A stretch of 64,000 bases of DNA from Entomospira culicis (GCF_028748145.1 NZ_CP118181.1:930211-994210); one strand, 5' to 3'. Shown: positions 33,490 to 42,447, counted from the first letter of the stretch. Made by a program: numbers and translations. Notes: generated by a model from the sequence alone, not told the origin.

Positions 33490-34920
33490 CTAGGCAGTGG
33501 CCGAACTCTTTTTGCGAAGAAAGAGAATGAGCACCACGAAAGAGCCAATAATGCCTGCGCTTACCGAAATGTTCCAAGGAAGTCTGAAGCCTTCGGGGGC
33601 GTAGAGAATGTAACTGATAACGACATTGGTCATGAACAAAGCACCAAGGAGTGTCCACCAGAGAATTTTGCCTTTGACCTGCTTAAAGTAGGCAGTAATC
33701 GTCCAGAGCGTGAGCGTGGCAAGCAGTTGGTTGGAGAAGGCGAAGTAGCGCCAAATGATCGCAAAGTCAACATTAGTGAGGATAATAACAATCGCCGAGA
33801 GGGGAATCGTTAAGATGAGGCGATTACGCACACTCGTTTGCGAGAAGGTCAAGCTATCGGCTACGGAGAGACGCGTAGCTCTTAAGGCCGAGTCGGCAGA
33901 GGTGATGGGCGCCACCACAACGCTGATAATCGCCAAGAGTACACCCATGCTCCCCAGCCAATTCTCCCCAATCAATAAGACAATCACCGCGGGATCCCCT
34001 TGGTTTGCTTGCATGATATCGCGCAACCCCTCGATGCTCCCCATAAACGTCATGGCAGCGGCTGCCCAGATCAACGCAACTAGCGATTCAGCAATCATTG
34101 CACCGTAAAAAATCGTGCGCCCATCCCGTTCCTTATTAATACAACGCGCCATTAACGGCGATTGCGTAGCGTGAAACCCCGAAACTGCTCCACAAGCGAT
34201 GGTTACAAAGAGCATAGGCCAGATGGTTGTTTTGGGATTATAGTGAAAATTTTGTAGCGAAAACGGCGGAAGATTCTGCGCCTCTCCCTTAAAAAGAAGG
34301 ATAAAGAGCAAAGCCACAGGCATAAGAATAAAAGCCACTCCAAAGATAGGCGTAACGCGCCCCATCACTTTATGGATTGGAAATATCGCTGCAGCCAGCA
34401 CATAACCAAAGATGATCATCAACCAAAATGCTGATTGTGAGAGAATCGGTACTTCGCTAAATCGCGTTGAGAGAATAGTAGAGGGCCCTTTGACAAAGAC
34501 GGTTGTTAAAAAAATCAACAACATGATAGTAAAAAAGCGAATCAGCCATAAACTCGACTTACCCAAATAGCGCCCCGCAATTTCGGTAAAACTACTGCCA
34601 TTATGACGCAAGGAGATCATTGCCGAGAAGTAGTCGTGCGCACCACCAACGAGCAATCCACCCAAAACAATCCAGAGAAACGCCACCGGGCCAAAGAGTG
34701 CGCCTGAAATCGCCCCGTAAATAGGCCCTAGTCCGGCGATGTTGATAAATTGAATCAAAAAGATACGCCACTTGGGTAACTCCACAAAGTCCACGCCATC
34801 TTTAAGGCGAATCGAGGGCGTAACAATGCTGTCGTCCTCACCAAACGTGCGCGCAGCAATTCGGCTAAGCAGAGGATACCCCACTGCCAATAAAAGAATG
34901 GCAAGTATAAAATAGATCAT
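33490..34920 (-). CDS. cstA: CstA-family carbon-starvation/pyruvate transporter
   Basis: CstA/BtsT proteins import pyruvate or peptides. About 13-15 transmembrane helices are visible. Family motifs include NIAGLGPIYGAISGALFGP, GGLLVGGAHDYFSAMISLRHNG, GFHATQSPLMARC and a Pro-Ile-Thr-Ser-Ala-Asp-Ser-Ala-Leu-Arg segment. At 476 residues it is a short variant of the roughly 500-700-residue family. ATG 34920 is set by AAGGAGT 7 bases upstream; the frame continues 10 codons further. It has its own promoter and end hairpin. Confidence 0.9.
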   Translation of the reverse strand: MIYFILAILLLAVGYPLLSRIAARTFGEDDSIVTPSIRLKDGVDFVELPKWRIFLIQFINIAGLGPIYGAISGALFGPVAFLWIVLGGLLVGGAHDYFSAMISLRHNGSSFTEIAGRYLGKSSLWLIRFFTIMLLIFLTTVFVKGPSTILSTRFSEVPILSQSAFWLMIIFGYVLAAAIFPIHKVMGRVTPIFGVAFILMPVALLFILLFKGEAQNLPPFSLQNFHYNPKTTIWPMLFVTIACGAVSGFHATQSPLMARCINKERDGRTIFYGAMIAESLVALIWAAAAMTFMGSIEGLRDIMQANQGDPAVIVLLIGENWLGSMGVLLAIISVVVAPITSADSALRATRLSVADSLTFSQTSVRNRLILTIPLSAIVIILTNVDFAIIWRYFAFSNQLLATLTLWTITAYFKQVKGKILWWTLLGALFMTNVVISYILYAPEGFRLPWNISVSAGIIGSFVVLILFLRKKSSATA

Positions 34921-34948
34921 GATAGACTCCTTATATATTATATCTTGC

Positions 34949-34978
34949 ATGATACCACAAATGATTCAATTTTGTCAA
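34949..34978 (-). promoter_or_regulatory. Promoter of cstA
   Basis: On the minus strand: TTGACA (34978-34973), 18-base spacer, TATCAT (34954-34949). Confidence 0.7.
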
Positions 34979-35065
34979 TATTTAGATATAAGATAGATTA
35001 AACAATACGCATCCGCCCTTTGTAGCAAAATGTTTAGCTTATCTTGATCTCACAAAAACTACCCG

Positions 35066-35094
35066 TTGTGCTATTTGCTTGATTATGCTATAAT
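35066..35094 (+). promoter_or_regulatory. Promoter of the beta-barrel pair, start codon at the expected transcription start
   Basis: TTGTGC (35066-35071), 17-base spacer, extended TGC-TATAAT (35089-35094). The ATG at 35102 follows the -10 by 7 bases, consistent with a leaderless mRNA. Confidence 0.7.
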
Positions 35095-35101
35095 ACTATT
35101 T

Positions 35102-35758
35102 ATGATGAAGATAAGAGAGTTGCTCATGATGTTGGCTATGCTCTTAATAGGCGCAACACAAATCCATGCTTTTAATGACAACGGATACGTTTACGCAGGG
35201 GTTAGATTGGGGATAGGCATTGGCTTTGCCCAGCAAGATCTCCAATTTGACCAAGAGCAAGTAACAGTAAAGAAAAATGCCATACCCACCTTTAGCGGAG
35301 GCTTTACCTTTGGCTTTCAATTCTTTATCTCTGATAACATGTTTGAACCAATCAGTATTGGCGTGAGGCTAAATGGACACTTTTCGCTTTTTAACAAGAT
35401 AAAAAACGAGATAGATAACGGAGAGTCGCTTGAGGTGCGCTGGCAAGAGTATACCCTCGACCTAATGGCACATATCGACTTTACTCTCGGCTCACTAGGT
35501 ATTGGTGTCGGCGCGCTCTTCAATACCGCTCCCCAAATGCAACACTACCAGCAAGGCGTACTCACTAGCTATCGTGGGAAAGGTTCAATTCAGCCCATTA
35601 TTACGTGGGAGGTTACCGTTCTACCGATCATCAACCTGATTATTCGTGGCTACATCAACCCGATGGCGTGGCATCTCCCTCGCGATCAAATGGCATCTAA
35701 ATTCCAGATTAGCTTTTTAATCGGTCTTAATAGTATTAATCCCATATTTGGTGCCTAA
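35102..35758 (+). CDS. Exported beta-rich protein, likely outer-membrane barrel (copy 3 of the family)
   Basis: The signal peptide runs from MMKIRELLMMLAMLLIG to about residue 23. The body alternates Gly-rich amphipathic strands: YVYAGVRLGIGIGF, GGFTFGFQFF, EVRWQEYTLDLM, LGSLGIGVGALF. VRWQEYTLDLM corresponds to LRWQEFGVDLV in the next gene, so these two are closest relatives. ATG 35102 has no leader; an alternative ATG at 35126 has AGAGAG upstream but would give a truncated signal peptide. Function unknown. Confidence 0.72.
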   Translation: MMKIRELLMMLAMLLIGATQIHAFNDNGYVYAGVRLGIGIGFAQQDLQFDQEQVTVKKNAIPTFSGGFTFGFQFFISDNMFEPISIGVRLNGHFSLFNKIKNEIDNGESLEVRWQEYTLDLMAHIDFTLGSLGIGVGALFNTAPQMQHYQQGVLTSYRGKGSIQPIITWEVTVLPIINLIIRGYINPMAWHLPRDQMASKFQISFLIGLNSINPIFGA

Positions 35759-35770
35759 GGAGTCTCTCAT

Positions 35771-36451
35771 ATGAAGAATATTCATCGCATCATTAGCTTA
35801 TTGATATGGCTTTGGTTGCCAAACCTTGGACATGCCGTAGAGATAACCCACCGTGTGGGGCTCAACTTGGGGGTAGATTTTGGCTTTAGTCATGGCACAG
35901 TAGAACATAATCAGCACGCTAGCGATATTTATAACCACGGTATTCCACCGCGTTTTGGTGGCAATCTCTTTTACGATCTTAAATTTCCCCTCTTTCCCGA
36001 TAGCGTAGGAGCAGGATTCACTGGCATATCGATCGGCATTAACACCAACATGAGTACCCTCGCTCGCGCTAACTATCAAGTGTATCAACTGCGATGGCAA
36101 GAGTTTGGCGTCGATTTAGTCTCAAAAATCTTTGCTTATAAAGACATCTTCTTTATAGGGGCGGGTATCGGCATTCGGCTAGATACCCCGCAAACGCTCT
36201 ATCATCAAAAAGAGGCGTTAGGGCAAGTCAACACCACGCGTGGCCACCTCGTAGCCAGCTGGCAGGCAGGCGTAACCCTCCCTTTTGAACTCTTTTATTG
36301 GGATAATGAACAGACCAAATACTTCTATTTTGAATTTGCCTTGCAAGGAGCATTTCACCTCATGCCCCTCACCAAACATGGCACCGGAGCTACCACCATG
36401 CACCGGGTAGGCATTACCCTTGGCGTTACTTGGCAAAACAACGGTTTTTGA
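35771..36451 (+). CDS. Exported beta-rich protein, likely outer-membrane barrel (copy 4 of the family)
   Basis: TAAGGAGTCTCTCAT leads to the ATG, 12 bases after the previous stop. Signal peptide about 1-21 (LWLPNLGHA). Strands include HRVGLNLGVDFGF, LRWQEFGVDLV, IFFIGAGIGIRL and a C-terminal HRVGITLGVTWQNNGF with a terminal Phe, as is common for outer-membrane barrels assembled by BamA. Tandem paralogue of 35102; distant relative of 9896 and 10674. Function unknown. Confidence 0.75.
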   Translation: MKNIHRIISLLIWLWLPNLGHAVEITHRVGLNLGVDFGFSHGTVEHNQHASDIYNHGIPPRFGGNLFYDLKFPLFPDSVGAGFTGISIGINTNMSTLARANYQVYQLRWQEFGVDLVSKIFAYKDIFFIGAGIGIRLDTPQTLYHQKEALGQVNTTRGHLVASWQAGVTLPFELFYWDNEQTKYFYFEFALQGAFHLMPLTKHGTGATTMHRVGITLGVTWQNNGF

Positions 36452-36489
36452 TTTTAATCATTTTTATATTCATAAATAAGGAGCATATC

Positions 36490-37017
36490 ATGCTTAGAAT
36501 GAAAACATTATTTATTGTCACTCTCTCTTTCTTAGCTTTTTTTACCGCATCTGCTAGTCAGATTAAAGAACGTAAGGTTGATAAAACAGCGGAACGTTAT
36601 CTGGAAATTGCGCACTTTAGCCATAACGGAGCAAAGAAATCACAGAATTTTACACTTTTCATCGCAAAAAATGAAGCAGAATCTGCTATTTATTGGCTGG
36701 AGATTCTCCATGAGGTAACCTATAAGGATCGTAAAAAGCTAACCCCAGACGAACAACATAAGGCTACGCCTCAACTTAAACATATTGCATTAGGATCTCT
36801 TCTCATTCAACTAAAAGATCATACTCCGATTATCAACTCTAAGGTGAAAAAAAATAGTGTAACCACTACGATCCGCATTATGCTTACGAGCGAGCAAGTC
36901 ACCAAACTGAAAGAAAGCAAAGAGTGGCAGGGAGAAATATTTACCGTCGATTTTGATAATTATATGTTAACAATGCAACCACAATCAATCGTGCAGACGA
37001 ACTTACACAATCTATAA
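36490..37017 (+). CDS. Secreted protein of unknown function
   Basis: ATG 36490 has AAGGAGC at about 7 bases; an earlier start at 36430 lies in the preceding gene. Signal peptide about 1-22 (FFTASASQ). The 150-residue mature part is mixed alpha/beta with ITT/VTT-type strands (KNSVTTTIRIMLTSEQVTKL) and EWQGEIFTVDFDNYML near the end. No cysteine, no lipobox and no known motif. It probably belongs to the transcript of the two preceding barrel genes. Its general plan (signal peptide, TxRNAL-like or TSEQ segment) recalls the other small secreted proteins of this window, but homology is not shown. Confidence 0.68.
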   Translation: MLRMKTLFIVTLSFLAFFTASASQIKERKVDKTAERYLEIAHFSHNGAKKSQNFTLFIAKNEAESAIYWLEILHEVTYKDRKKLTPDEQHKATPQLKHIALGSLLIQLKDHTPIINSKVKKNSVTTTIRIMLTSEQVTKLKESKEWQGEIFTVDFDNYMLTMQPQSIVQTNLHNL

Positions 37018-37049
37018 TGAGGTATAATTATCCTTAAAGATATGAAGCA

Positions 37050-38249
37050 TCAAGCAAGATAGGCTCTACGTTTTTGCCAGGTCTCCTCCGCTAGTCTCTC
37101 TACCGCGTAGGGCCAGTAGGCTTCGGGATAAGTTATCGTGATGGTTTTGGCGCGTTGTAAGGCGTGGGCTTGCTCGTTGTTCAGGGCATAAAGCAGATCT
37201 AAGTGGACTTCTTGCCTCTGATCTTTTTCTTGCGGATGAAAGCCTTGTTGCTTAGCGATAAGATGCATTTGCACGCCATCCACCCCGATCAACAAGGGCG
37301 AAGAGAGCATCTCTCCACGCGCCAACACCGGTAAACTAAAGAGTAGCCACGCACGCGACTTGCTCTGCAGTAACGTAATATCATCGGTAAGTATAGTAAG
37401 ACGCATGCGCTTAGCGTCCGCCCCCAGCTCACGATGATCGGTGATTTTCGCCATAATCTTCTTGCGCTTATCGGCTTTTCTACCCCAAGCAATCAGTAAA
37501 GAGAGTCCCGGTAAAAAGAGCAACTTTGAGTTGGCAATATAAGAAAATTTCATCAAAATAAAGAGGAAAATCGCAACGACAAGTGCCACATTCGCATACA
37601 TTTTTGTCTTAAAATAGCGCGTGCGAGGTAACAAAAACGGATCTTTTTTTGCATAAAATTGCATCGATGCGGGGGTAAGTGTAGGATGGGCAACCGCTAA
37701 GTGCTTCTCTTTAGCTAGGGCTTGCACCTGCTCGAGGCTAATAGGTGCGAATGCCGTAAGTTGACTTATCCCCATTCCCTTATGTCGTGGGCGGATCTGA
37801 AGGCTCCTATCAAAAAGAAATGTCTGCCACTGCCCAGCCAATTTAAGCTGGATATCGTGTAAGGCAAATTCCTTAGCATCAAAAAGATCGTGGCTATACT
37901 GCAACCAATACCTACCCCCTAGCTCCTCGCGCACCAAGTAGAGATCGCTCGCCAACCGCGTAAGCGTTACCTTGCGTTTTTCCCCTTCTATCTTGATGCG
38001 TGCCTTGCGGTGCAGACTCATAATACTACGGTAGCGCGGAATGCTAAGGCGTAACATAAGAATCGTCATAAAGAGAAAGAAAAAAATACTCATATAGATA
38101 AAGAACCGCGAGGCTGATGCATCGCTAAATCCAATCCAAGCGAAGGTAATGCTCGGAACCAATATCGCTAACGGGGCGATCAAAAAGAGCGGAATCAAAA
38201 CCTGTTTAAAATCACTCTGTTGTTTGGCATCTAGGTGTTTGGGGCGCAT
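37050..38249 (-). CDS. Unknown membrane protein with two helix pairs
   Basis: AGGAGATGCC precedes the ATG. Two hydrophobic helices at about 20-42 and 46-66 and two more at about 218-238 and 240-258 bracket soluble segments; the C-terminal 140 residues are cytosolic in prediction by charge. Contains the basic connector RYRSIMSLHRKARIKIEGEKRK. I do not recognise the family. It lies 8 bases downstream of another unknown membrane protein (38258-38674), so the two form an operon. Confidence 0.65.
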   Translation of the reverse strand: MRPKHLDAKQQSDFKQVLIPLFLIAPLAILVPSITFAWIGFSDASASRFFIYMSIFFFLFMTILMLRLSIPRYRSIMSLHRKARIKIEGEKRKVTLTRLASDLYLVREELGGRYWLQYSHDLFDAKEFALHDIQLKLAGQWQTFLFDRSLQIRPRHKGMGISQLTAFAPISLEQVQALAKEKHLAVAHPTLTPASMQFYAKKDPFLLPRTRYFKTKMYANVALVVAIFLFILMKFSYIANSKLLFLPGLSLLIAWGRKADKRKKIMAKITDHRELGADAKRMRLTILTDDITLLQSKSRAWLLFSLPVLARGEMLSSPLLIGVDGVQMHLIAKQQGFHPQEKDQRQEVHLDLLYALNNEQAHALQRAKTITITYPEAYWPYAVERLAEETWQKRRAYLA

Positions 38250-38257
38250 GGCATCTC

Positions 38258-38674
38258 CTATTTTTCTATGGTTAACTTACGTACTCTCTTCAGGCTAAGT
38301 AATAGCGAGAGGAGAATCAATAACGAAAATATGCTATCTACTCTGGATGGCACAAGAAATAGCGAGGCGTATAAAATAAGCGCGTATATTACCAACGTAC
38401 CAAAGGGAAATACTTTAGGCTTAAATAGATAGCTTACAACAGTAGTCAGCACGGTCGATAGGAGCAGAATCCATAGCGGGATAAACAAAAGAATGAAGCC
38501 TGCCATGGGTGTGCCGTAATCAAGCTCTGGTACGTCATCAGCTAGAACAGGCGCGCGATTAAGATGCTCAAGCCACTCCCCAAACCAAGGAGCTAAAAGC
38601 TTTGTCCAGTAACCAACATGCCCAAGCTGAAGAAGCAAGGCAAGGAGCAACACGCGATCTCGAATAACTATCAT
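38258..38674 (-). CDS. Small unknown membrane protein
   Basis: 138 residues with about four hydrophobic segments: near the N-terminus, about 58-80, 87-104 and 110-128. The C-terminus is basic (LKRVRKLTIEK). No clear ribosome binding site before the ATG and no known motif. Its close spacing to the downstream gene (37050-38249) suggests that the two membrane proteins work together. Confidence 0.55.
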   Translation of the reverse strand: MIVIRDRVLLLALLLQLGHVGYWTKLLAPWFGEWLEHLNRAPVLADDVPELDYGTPMAGFILLFIPLWILLLSTVLTTVVSYLFKPKVFPFGTLVIYALILYASLFLVPSRVDSIFSLLILLSLLLSLKRVRKLTIEK

Positions 38675-38737
38675 AAAGTCATTATCGACAAAACACTCAA
38701 CATGCTAACATTACTCACCGACAAGGAGGGAGTAGAG

Positions 38738-39028
38738 TCAAACATTAAAAGTAATTTCTACCGAATTTGTGTTTATTGCTTCTACTTTGGAAATCATCGC
38801 ATTTCTAAAGGTTTGCTCTGAAGTCTTTAGCCCAGTAGAATCAAATATAGTTAAGATCAAATTAAAGCTTTTTCCACTTGCTTTATAGCTAGATAAAGAT
38901 CCTACTGTAGCTTGAAAAATTTTTGATAAATCTATGTAACCAGTTAATTGATTACTAACTATCCCATGACAATTCTCCAGCTCAAATGGGGGAAAATTAT
39001 TGATAGTTATTTCATATTTTTCAGACAT
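38738..39028 (-). CDS. Small unknown protein downstream of the DUF262 gene
   Basis: ATG 39028 has AAGGAG 7 bases upstream; the longer frame from 39049 contains that site and is unlikely. The 96-residue soluble product has strands ending in FNLILTIFDSTGLKTSEQTFRNAMIS. The TxEQTFRNA segment resembles TDETFRNAL in the secreted protein at 42613. A possible promoter (TTGATA, 17 bases, TATTTT; 39076-39048) suggests separate transcription from the DUF262 gene. No family recognised. Confidence 0.6.
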   Translation of the reverse strand: MSEKYEITINNFPPFELENCHGIVSNQLTGYIDLSKIFQATVGSLSSYKASGKSFNLILTIFDSTGLKTSEQTFRNAMISKVEAINTNSVEITFNV

Positions 39029-39100
39029 ACTATCACTCCTTGTATTCAAAATAAATAATAATTAATAAAATATCAAGCCATTATTCTAAACCTTAAGGGG

Positions 39101-41101
39101 TTATTTACTTTTTGGCAGATGTAGAAGATTATCTGCTTGCTCAGCCAGCCCCATGATTTTCCAGCGCTCTTCCATAAAAGCTAATAACGATTCACCGCGC
39201 GCTTTAATGGTCTCTAGCGACCAATCATCGGGGTAGAGTCTTGCCACCTCTTGGACACTTAGGGTATCGTCTTGATAAATCTTTACTTTTCCGCTATAAG
39301 ATTTATTACTCGCCTTACTATTATCTTGAATGAGTGCCAAATTACCAAGCGAGTGGGTAATATTCTGAATCTGCTCTCCCGAATAGATTGCTAGCTGAAT
39401 CTCCCAATCGGTCTTCTCGATAGTTTGGGGTAAAATATGCTCAATACTCTTTTTCTTAGAGTCGTTGTTTACCTTTTCCTCTTCGGTATCTGAAGATGCC
39501 TCCTCCACCTCTTGCCATAGTAAGGGGCTAACCTTACCACTTTTTTGCGCTAAATGACACTCATATTCATATAAAAAGTAGCGAATCATTCGCCATCCAT
39601 AAAAACCTCGCTTATTCTTAAATAACCCATCGATGGTATTTTTGAACATTTCTGGATTTTGATGTAAATATTGTTCAGTCTCTGCTTGCTTTCGTTCTGC
39701 CATAGCGATAAAGGCACACTCTTTCCATCCCTCACGATAAGATGATGGATACTGGCTATATCGATGTAGACGATAAGCATAACGCATCGCCCAATCATAT
39801 GTGATTTTTTTAGAATCAAAGCTTTTTTGGACAAAGATCCAGCGCTCTAGTTGCACTAAAAAAGCATAAAGCTCCTGCTTTGTACTGGGTGCATTTCCTT
39901 CTGTTGCCATTTCCTCAATAGAGACCGCCAGCAGTGCTAATAAATCGGCATCACGAGTTAAACGCGTTAATGCTTCTATATAACGCCATGATCGTTCCTC
40001 TAATTGAATATGCTTAAAGTGGTTATTTTTGATCAATACAGGCTTCTTTAATAAGACCCAGTAGCTTATCCAGCCAGATAAACTTTGACAATATTGGGCA
40101 ATAAATGGTGCATTCACATGATCGTGATGTAGGAGATTGAGGGGAAAAATATCCTTTAATAAGATTTCATGCCAATCAGGTTCTTTTGCATTCCCGTTTT
40201 TATCTGTATACTTCTTTAAGAATTTTACAACAAAATTTTCCCGATGATCTTGCTGATTACCAAAATAAACGTGAAAGTGATCCTTCAGATACGCCTCATC
40301 ATAGTCATCCTTACATCTATCTAACTGATCTAAATAAAAATAAATCTGTTGCCATGCAACATGGATCTGCTCTTCAAGATTCTCGTTAGTTTCAGCCATT
40401 TTGGTAGAGAGGTAGATTAAACGACTTTTTAATAACTCTAGATGACTAAGTGGTTTACCTCGATTATTGATCGATTCAAAGAGGGTGTGTACATCTTGAC
40501 TTTTATCTACCAAAAAGAGATTAAAGGTTAAGCTATGAAGAAGTTTATCGAGTAACATTGCTTCAGAAATCTCCATATCTGCTATTTTCTGTATAAAAAA
40601 TGTCTTGGCATCCTCGATGTTACGAGTATACAGATTAGACTCGGTTACACTAATTACTTGATTCCCCAAAATTGTATGATGCCACACTTCATGTAACGCT
40701 TGCGTGGTAGTATGAAGTGCGTAATCAAAAACAGCTAATCCAGCCTCTACTTCTAGGTAGCGTCGCCTTAATGCGCTGTCATCTTTAACCAAGAGACTCA
40801 CTAACAATAATATGGTCGTTAAGCGTTGCTGGCCATCTACCACATAATAACATGTATACTCGGGATCCTTGGCTAACCAAGCTTGCTCATGATGAGTAAG
40901 GGTATCACTCGATTCTTGGGTGAGCGTGAGTAATCCGGTATAATGCGTTTTATCAGAGGGAGTAAAGCAGAGATCATCCCATAAATCTTGCCACTGCTCT
41001 TCTGTCCAAGCATAGCCTCGCTGATAACTGGGAATACGAAAGATAGTTTTACTATCAAAAATATTAGCTAATTTGGTGAGTCTTTGTCGTATAATCTTCA
41101 T
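39101..41101 (-). CDS. DUF262-DUF1524 protein (GmrSD/SspE-like nuclease candidate)
   Basis: The N-terminal DUF262 domain carries IPSYQRGYAW (23-32) and VDGQQRLTT (88-96), the nucleotide-binding or hydrolysing motifs of GmrS and SspE. A long helical middle follows. The C-terminal DUF1524 His-Me/HNH-type nuclease domain has IEHILPQ (553-559) and GNLALIQDNSKASNKSYSGK (His and Asn/Lys ligands present). The architecture matches type IV modification-dependent restriction and phosphorothioate-sensing enzymes, so a defence role is likely by family knowledge. AGGAGGGG precedes the ATG. Located after two small proteins with a shared domain, all in one direction. Confidence 0.88.
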   Translation of the reverse strand: MKIIRQRLTKLANIFDSKTIFRIPSYQRGYAWTEEQWQDLWDDLCFTPSDKTHYTGLLTLTQESSDTLTHHEQAWLAKDPEYTCYYVVDGQQRLTTILLLVSLLVKDDSALRRRYLEVEAGLAVFDYALHTTTQALHEVWHHTILGNQVISVTESNLYTRNIEDAKTFFIQKIADMEISEAMLLDKLLHSLTFNLFLVDKSQDVHTLFESINNRGKPLSHLELLKSRLIYLSTKMAETNENLEEQIHVAWQQIYFYLDQLDRCKDDYDEAYLKDHFHVYFGNQQDHRENFVVKFLKKYTDKNGNAKEPDWHEILLKDIFPLNLLHHDHVNAPFIAQYCQSLSGWISYWVLLKKPVLIKNNHFKHIQLEERSWRYIEALTRLTRDADLLALLAVSIEEMATEGNAPSTKQELYAFLVQLERWIFVQKSFDSKKITYDWAMRYAYRLHRYSQYPSSYREGWKECAFIAMAERKQAETEQYLHQNPEMFKNTIDGLFKNKRGFYGWRMIRYFLYEYECHLAQKSGKVSPLLWQEVEEASSDTEEEKVNNDSKKKSIEHILPQTIEKTDWEIQLAIYSGEQIQNITHSLGNLALIQDNSKASNKSYSGKVKIYQDDTLSVQEVARLYPDDWSLETIKARGESLLAFMEERWKIMGLAEQADNLLHLPKSK

Positions 41102-41149
41102 GCTACCCCTCCTACTGGGTATCTATCCTCTTGGTTGGAGAGGTAAATC

Positions 41150-41509
41150 TTAAAAATGCTCCTGATAACCAACCTCAATGAGATAGGTAACATAAGCTTC
41201 ACGGCTAACCATTTCCAAGGTTTGGCTATCCTCATCTTTAAAAAATGCACTAGATTGCAACTCTTGCTGATAGGTGTTCATCTTTTGCGTAGCAAGAATA
41301 CGTGCTTTAAATCGCACCTCACGCTTATCAAGATAAGCGAGATCGGTTACAGAAAATGGTAGTTCATATTTATCGGCAAATTGTTTGGCTAAATCATTAA
41401 GGAGACTTTCCTTGCTAATAAAATTAAGATGATTCTCCCCCAAGATCTCTTCCAATGGTAACGGCTCTACTAGGAGTAACTTTTCTCGAATATTATCAAT
41501 ATTAAACAT
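41150..41509 (-). CDS. Accessory protein of the DUF262 cassette (short paralogue)
   Basis: ATG 41509 has AGGAGGGG upstream and overlaps the previous gene by 8 bases. The 119-residue product matches the C-terminal part of the upstream gene: RFKARILATQKMNTYQQEL against RFKARILATQKLLHYHHQL, and YVTYLIEVGYQEHF against YATYLIESSYHRYL. It also shares LAKQFADKYELPFS with FLVTTFAPEYEVPL. Family not recognised. Position and shared domain suggest that the two accompany the DUF262-DUF1524 enzyme. Confidence 0.72.
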   Translation of the reverse strand: MFNIDNIREKLLLVEPLPLEEILGENHLNFISKESLLNDLAKQFADKYELPFSVTDLAYLDKREVRFKARILATQKMNTYQQELQSSAFFKDEDSQTLEMVSREAYVTYLIEVGYQEHF

Positions 41510-42407
41510 AAACCCCTCCTTGAAGATAGCGATGATAGCTCGATTCAATGAGATAAGTGGCATAAACCTGCGGATTTGCTTTTAGCTGATAAGCTTGGGC
41601 AATTTCGTTACACTTCTGTAATGCAGACTCTTCCTCTTTCCACTTGTACTTAAATTTATTAATTTCGACTGCCTGCCAACCGTAAGCAAGCCACTCTACA
41701 TTACGCAACTGATGATGATAGTGAAGAAGTTTTTGCGTAGCAAGGATACGTGCTTTAAACCGTGCATCGCGATGAATCGTAGAAGCGTTATCTTGTGCAT
41801 TTAGAGGCACTTCGTACTCGGGGGCGAAGGTGGTTACTAAAAAATCCTCAAACAGTGCTATCTCCCCTTTTTTAAGCTTTTTAATCGGATCAGTATGTTT
41901 ATCATTTATAAGATAAGTAGCAAGATCATTACTTGTCCAGTTGATATCTCTTAATAAATCCTTAGGAAAGTGTGGCTCTTGGCTAAGATAATTTCTGACA
42001 AAGGTATTCATTAAATACCACTTTCGCCAAGCAAAGATCTCGACACTCTGCCAACGCTCCACACGTGCCATAATAAAATCTTCGCCTCGCTTCTTAATCG
42101 CCTCTTGAAGAAGACTTTTAATATATTCCTCTGCCTTATTCTCGGGTTGCCATGCGGTTACCACATCACTAAAAGAGCGTGATTCATCGATCACCTTCCG
42201 AAAAAGCTCGGTGGCGATCGCTAAAAAATCTAAATAATCCTTGGCTTTTAGCTCTGATTTACTATAAGATATCGCAAAAATCTCCCAAAGCCAAACCGCC
42301 AACACCTCGGCATGGTGCAAGGATGGATAGCGTTTACGAAGCATCGCCTCCCAATCAAGAGGCTCTATTTGGCGTAGTGTGTGTATGAGATGCTCTAGCT
42401 TGGACAT
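41502..42407 (-). CDS. Accessory protein of the DUF262 cassette (long paralogue)
   Basis: 301 residues, helical, no signal peptide. The N-terminal 170 residues are unique (TLRQIEPLDWEAMLRKRYPSL, many Trp). The C-terminal part is the domain shared with the next gene. AAGGAGATAAT precedes the ATG, and a strong promoter lies upstream. The unusual Trp content in short motifs (AVWLWEIF, WRKWYLMN, EWLAYGWQAV) may point to a protein- or base-recognition surface. First gene of the cassette; function unknown. Confidence 0.72.
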   Translation of the reverse strand: MSKLEHLIHTLRQIEPLDWEAMLRKRYPSLHHAEVLAVWLWEIFAISYSKSELKAKDYLDFLAIATELFRKVIDESRSFSDVVTAWQPENKAEEYIKSLLQEAIKKRGEDFIMARVERWQSVEIFAWRKWYLMNTFVRNYLSQEPHFPKDLLRDINWTSNDLATYLINDKHTDPIKKLKKGEIALFEDFLVTTFAPEYEVPLNAQDNASTIHRDARFKARILATQKLLHYHHQLRNVEWLAYGWQAVEINKFKYKWKEEESALQKCNEIAQAYQLKANPQVYATYLIESSYHRYLQGGVYV

Positions 42408-42447
42408 ATTATCTCCTTAAAGATAGCGATAAAAAGTAACATATTTT

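Noticed and set aside
38675-38737. Small RNA in the 38.7 kb gap
   Set aside because: No promoter-terminator pair or stable stem was visible in this short AT-rich gap.
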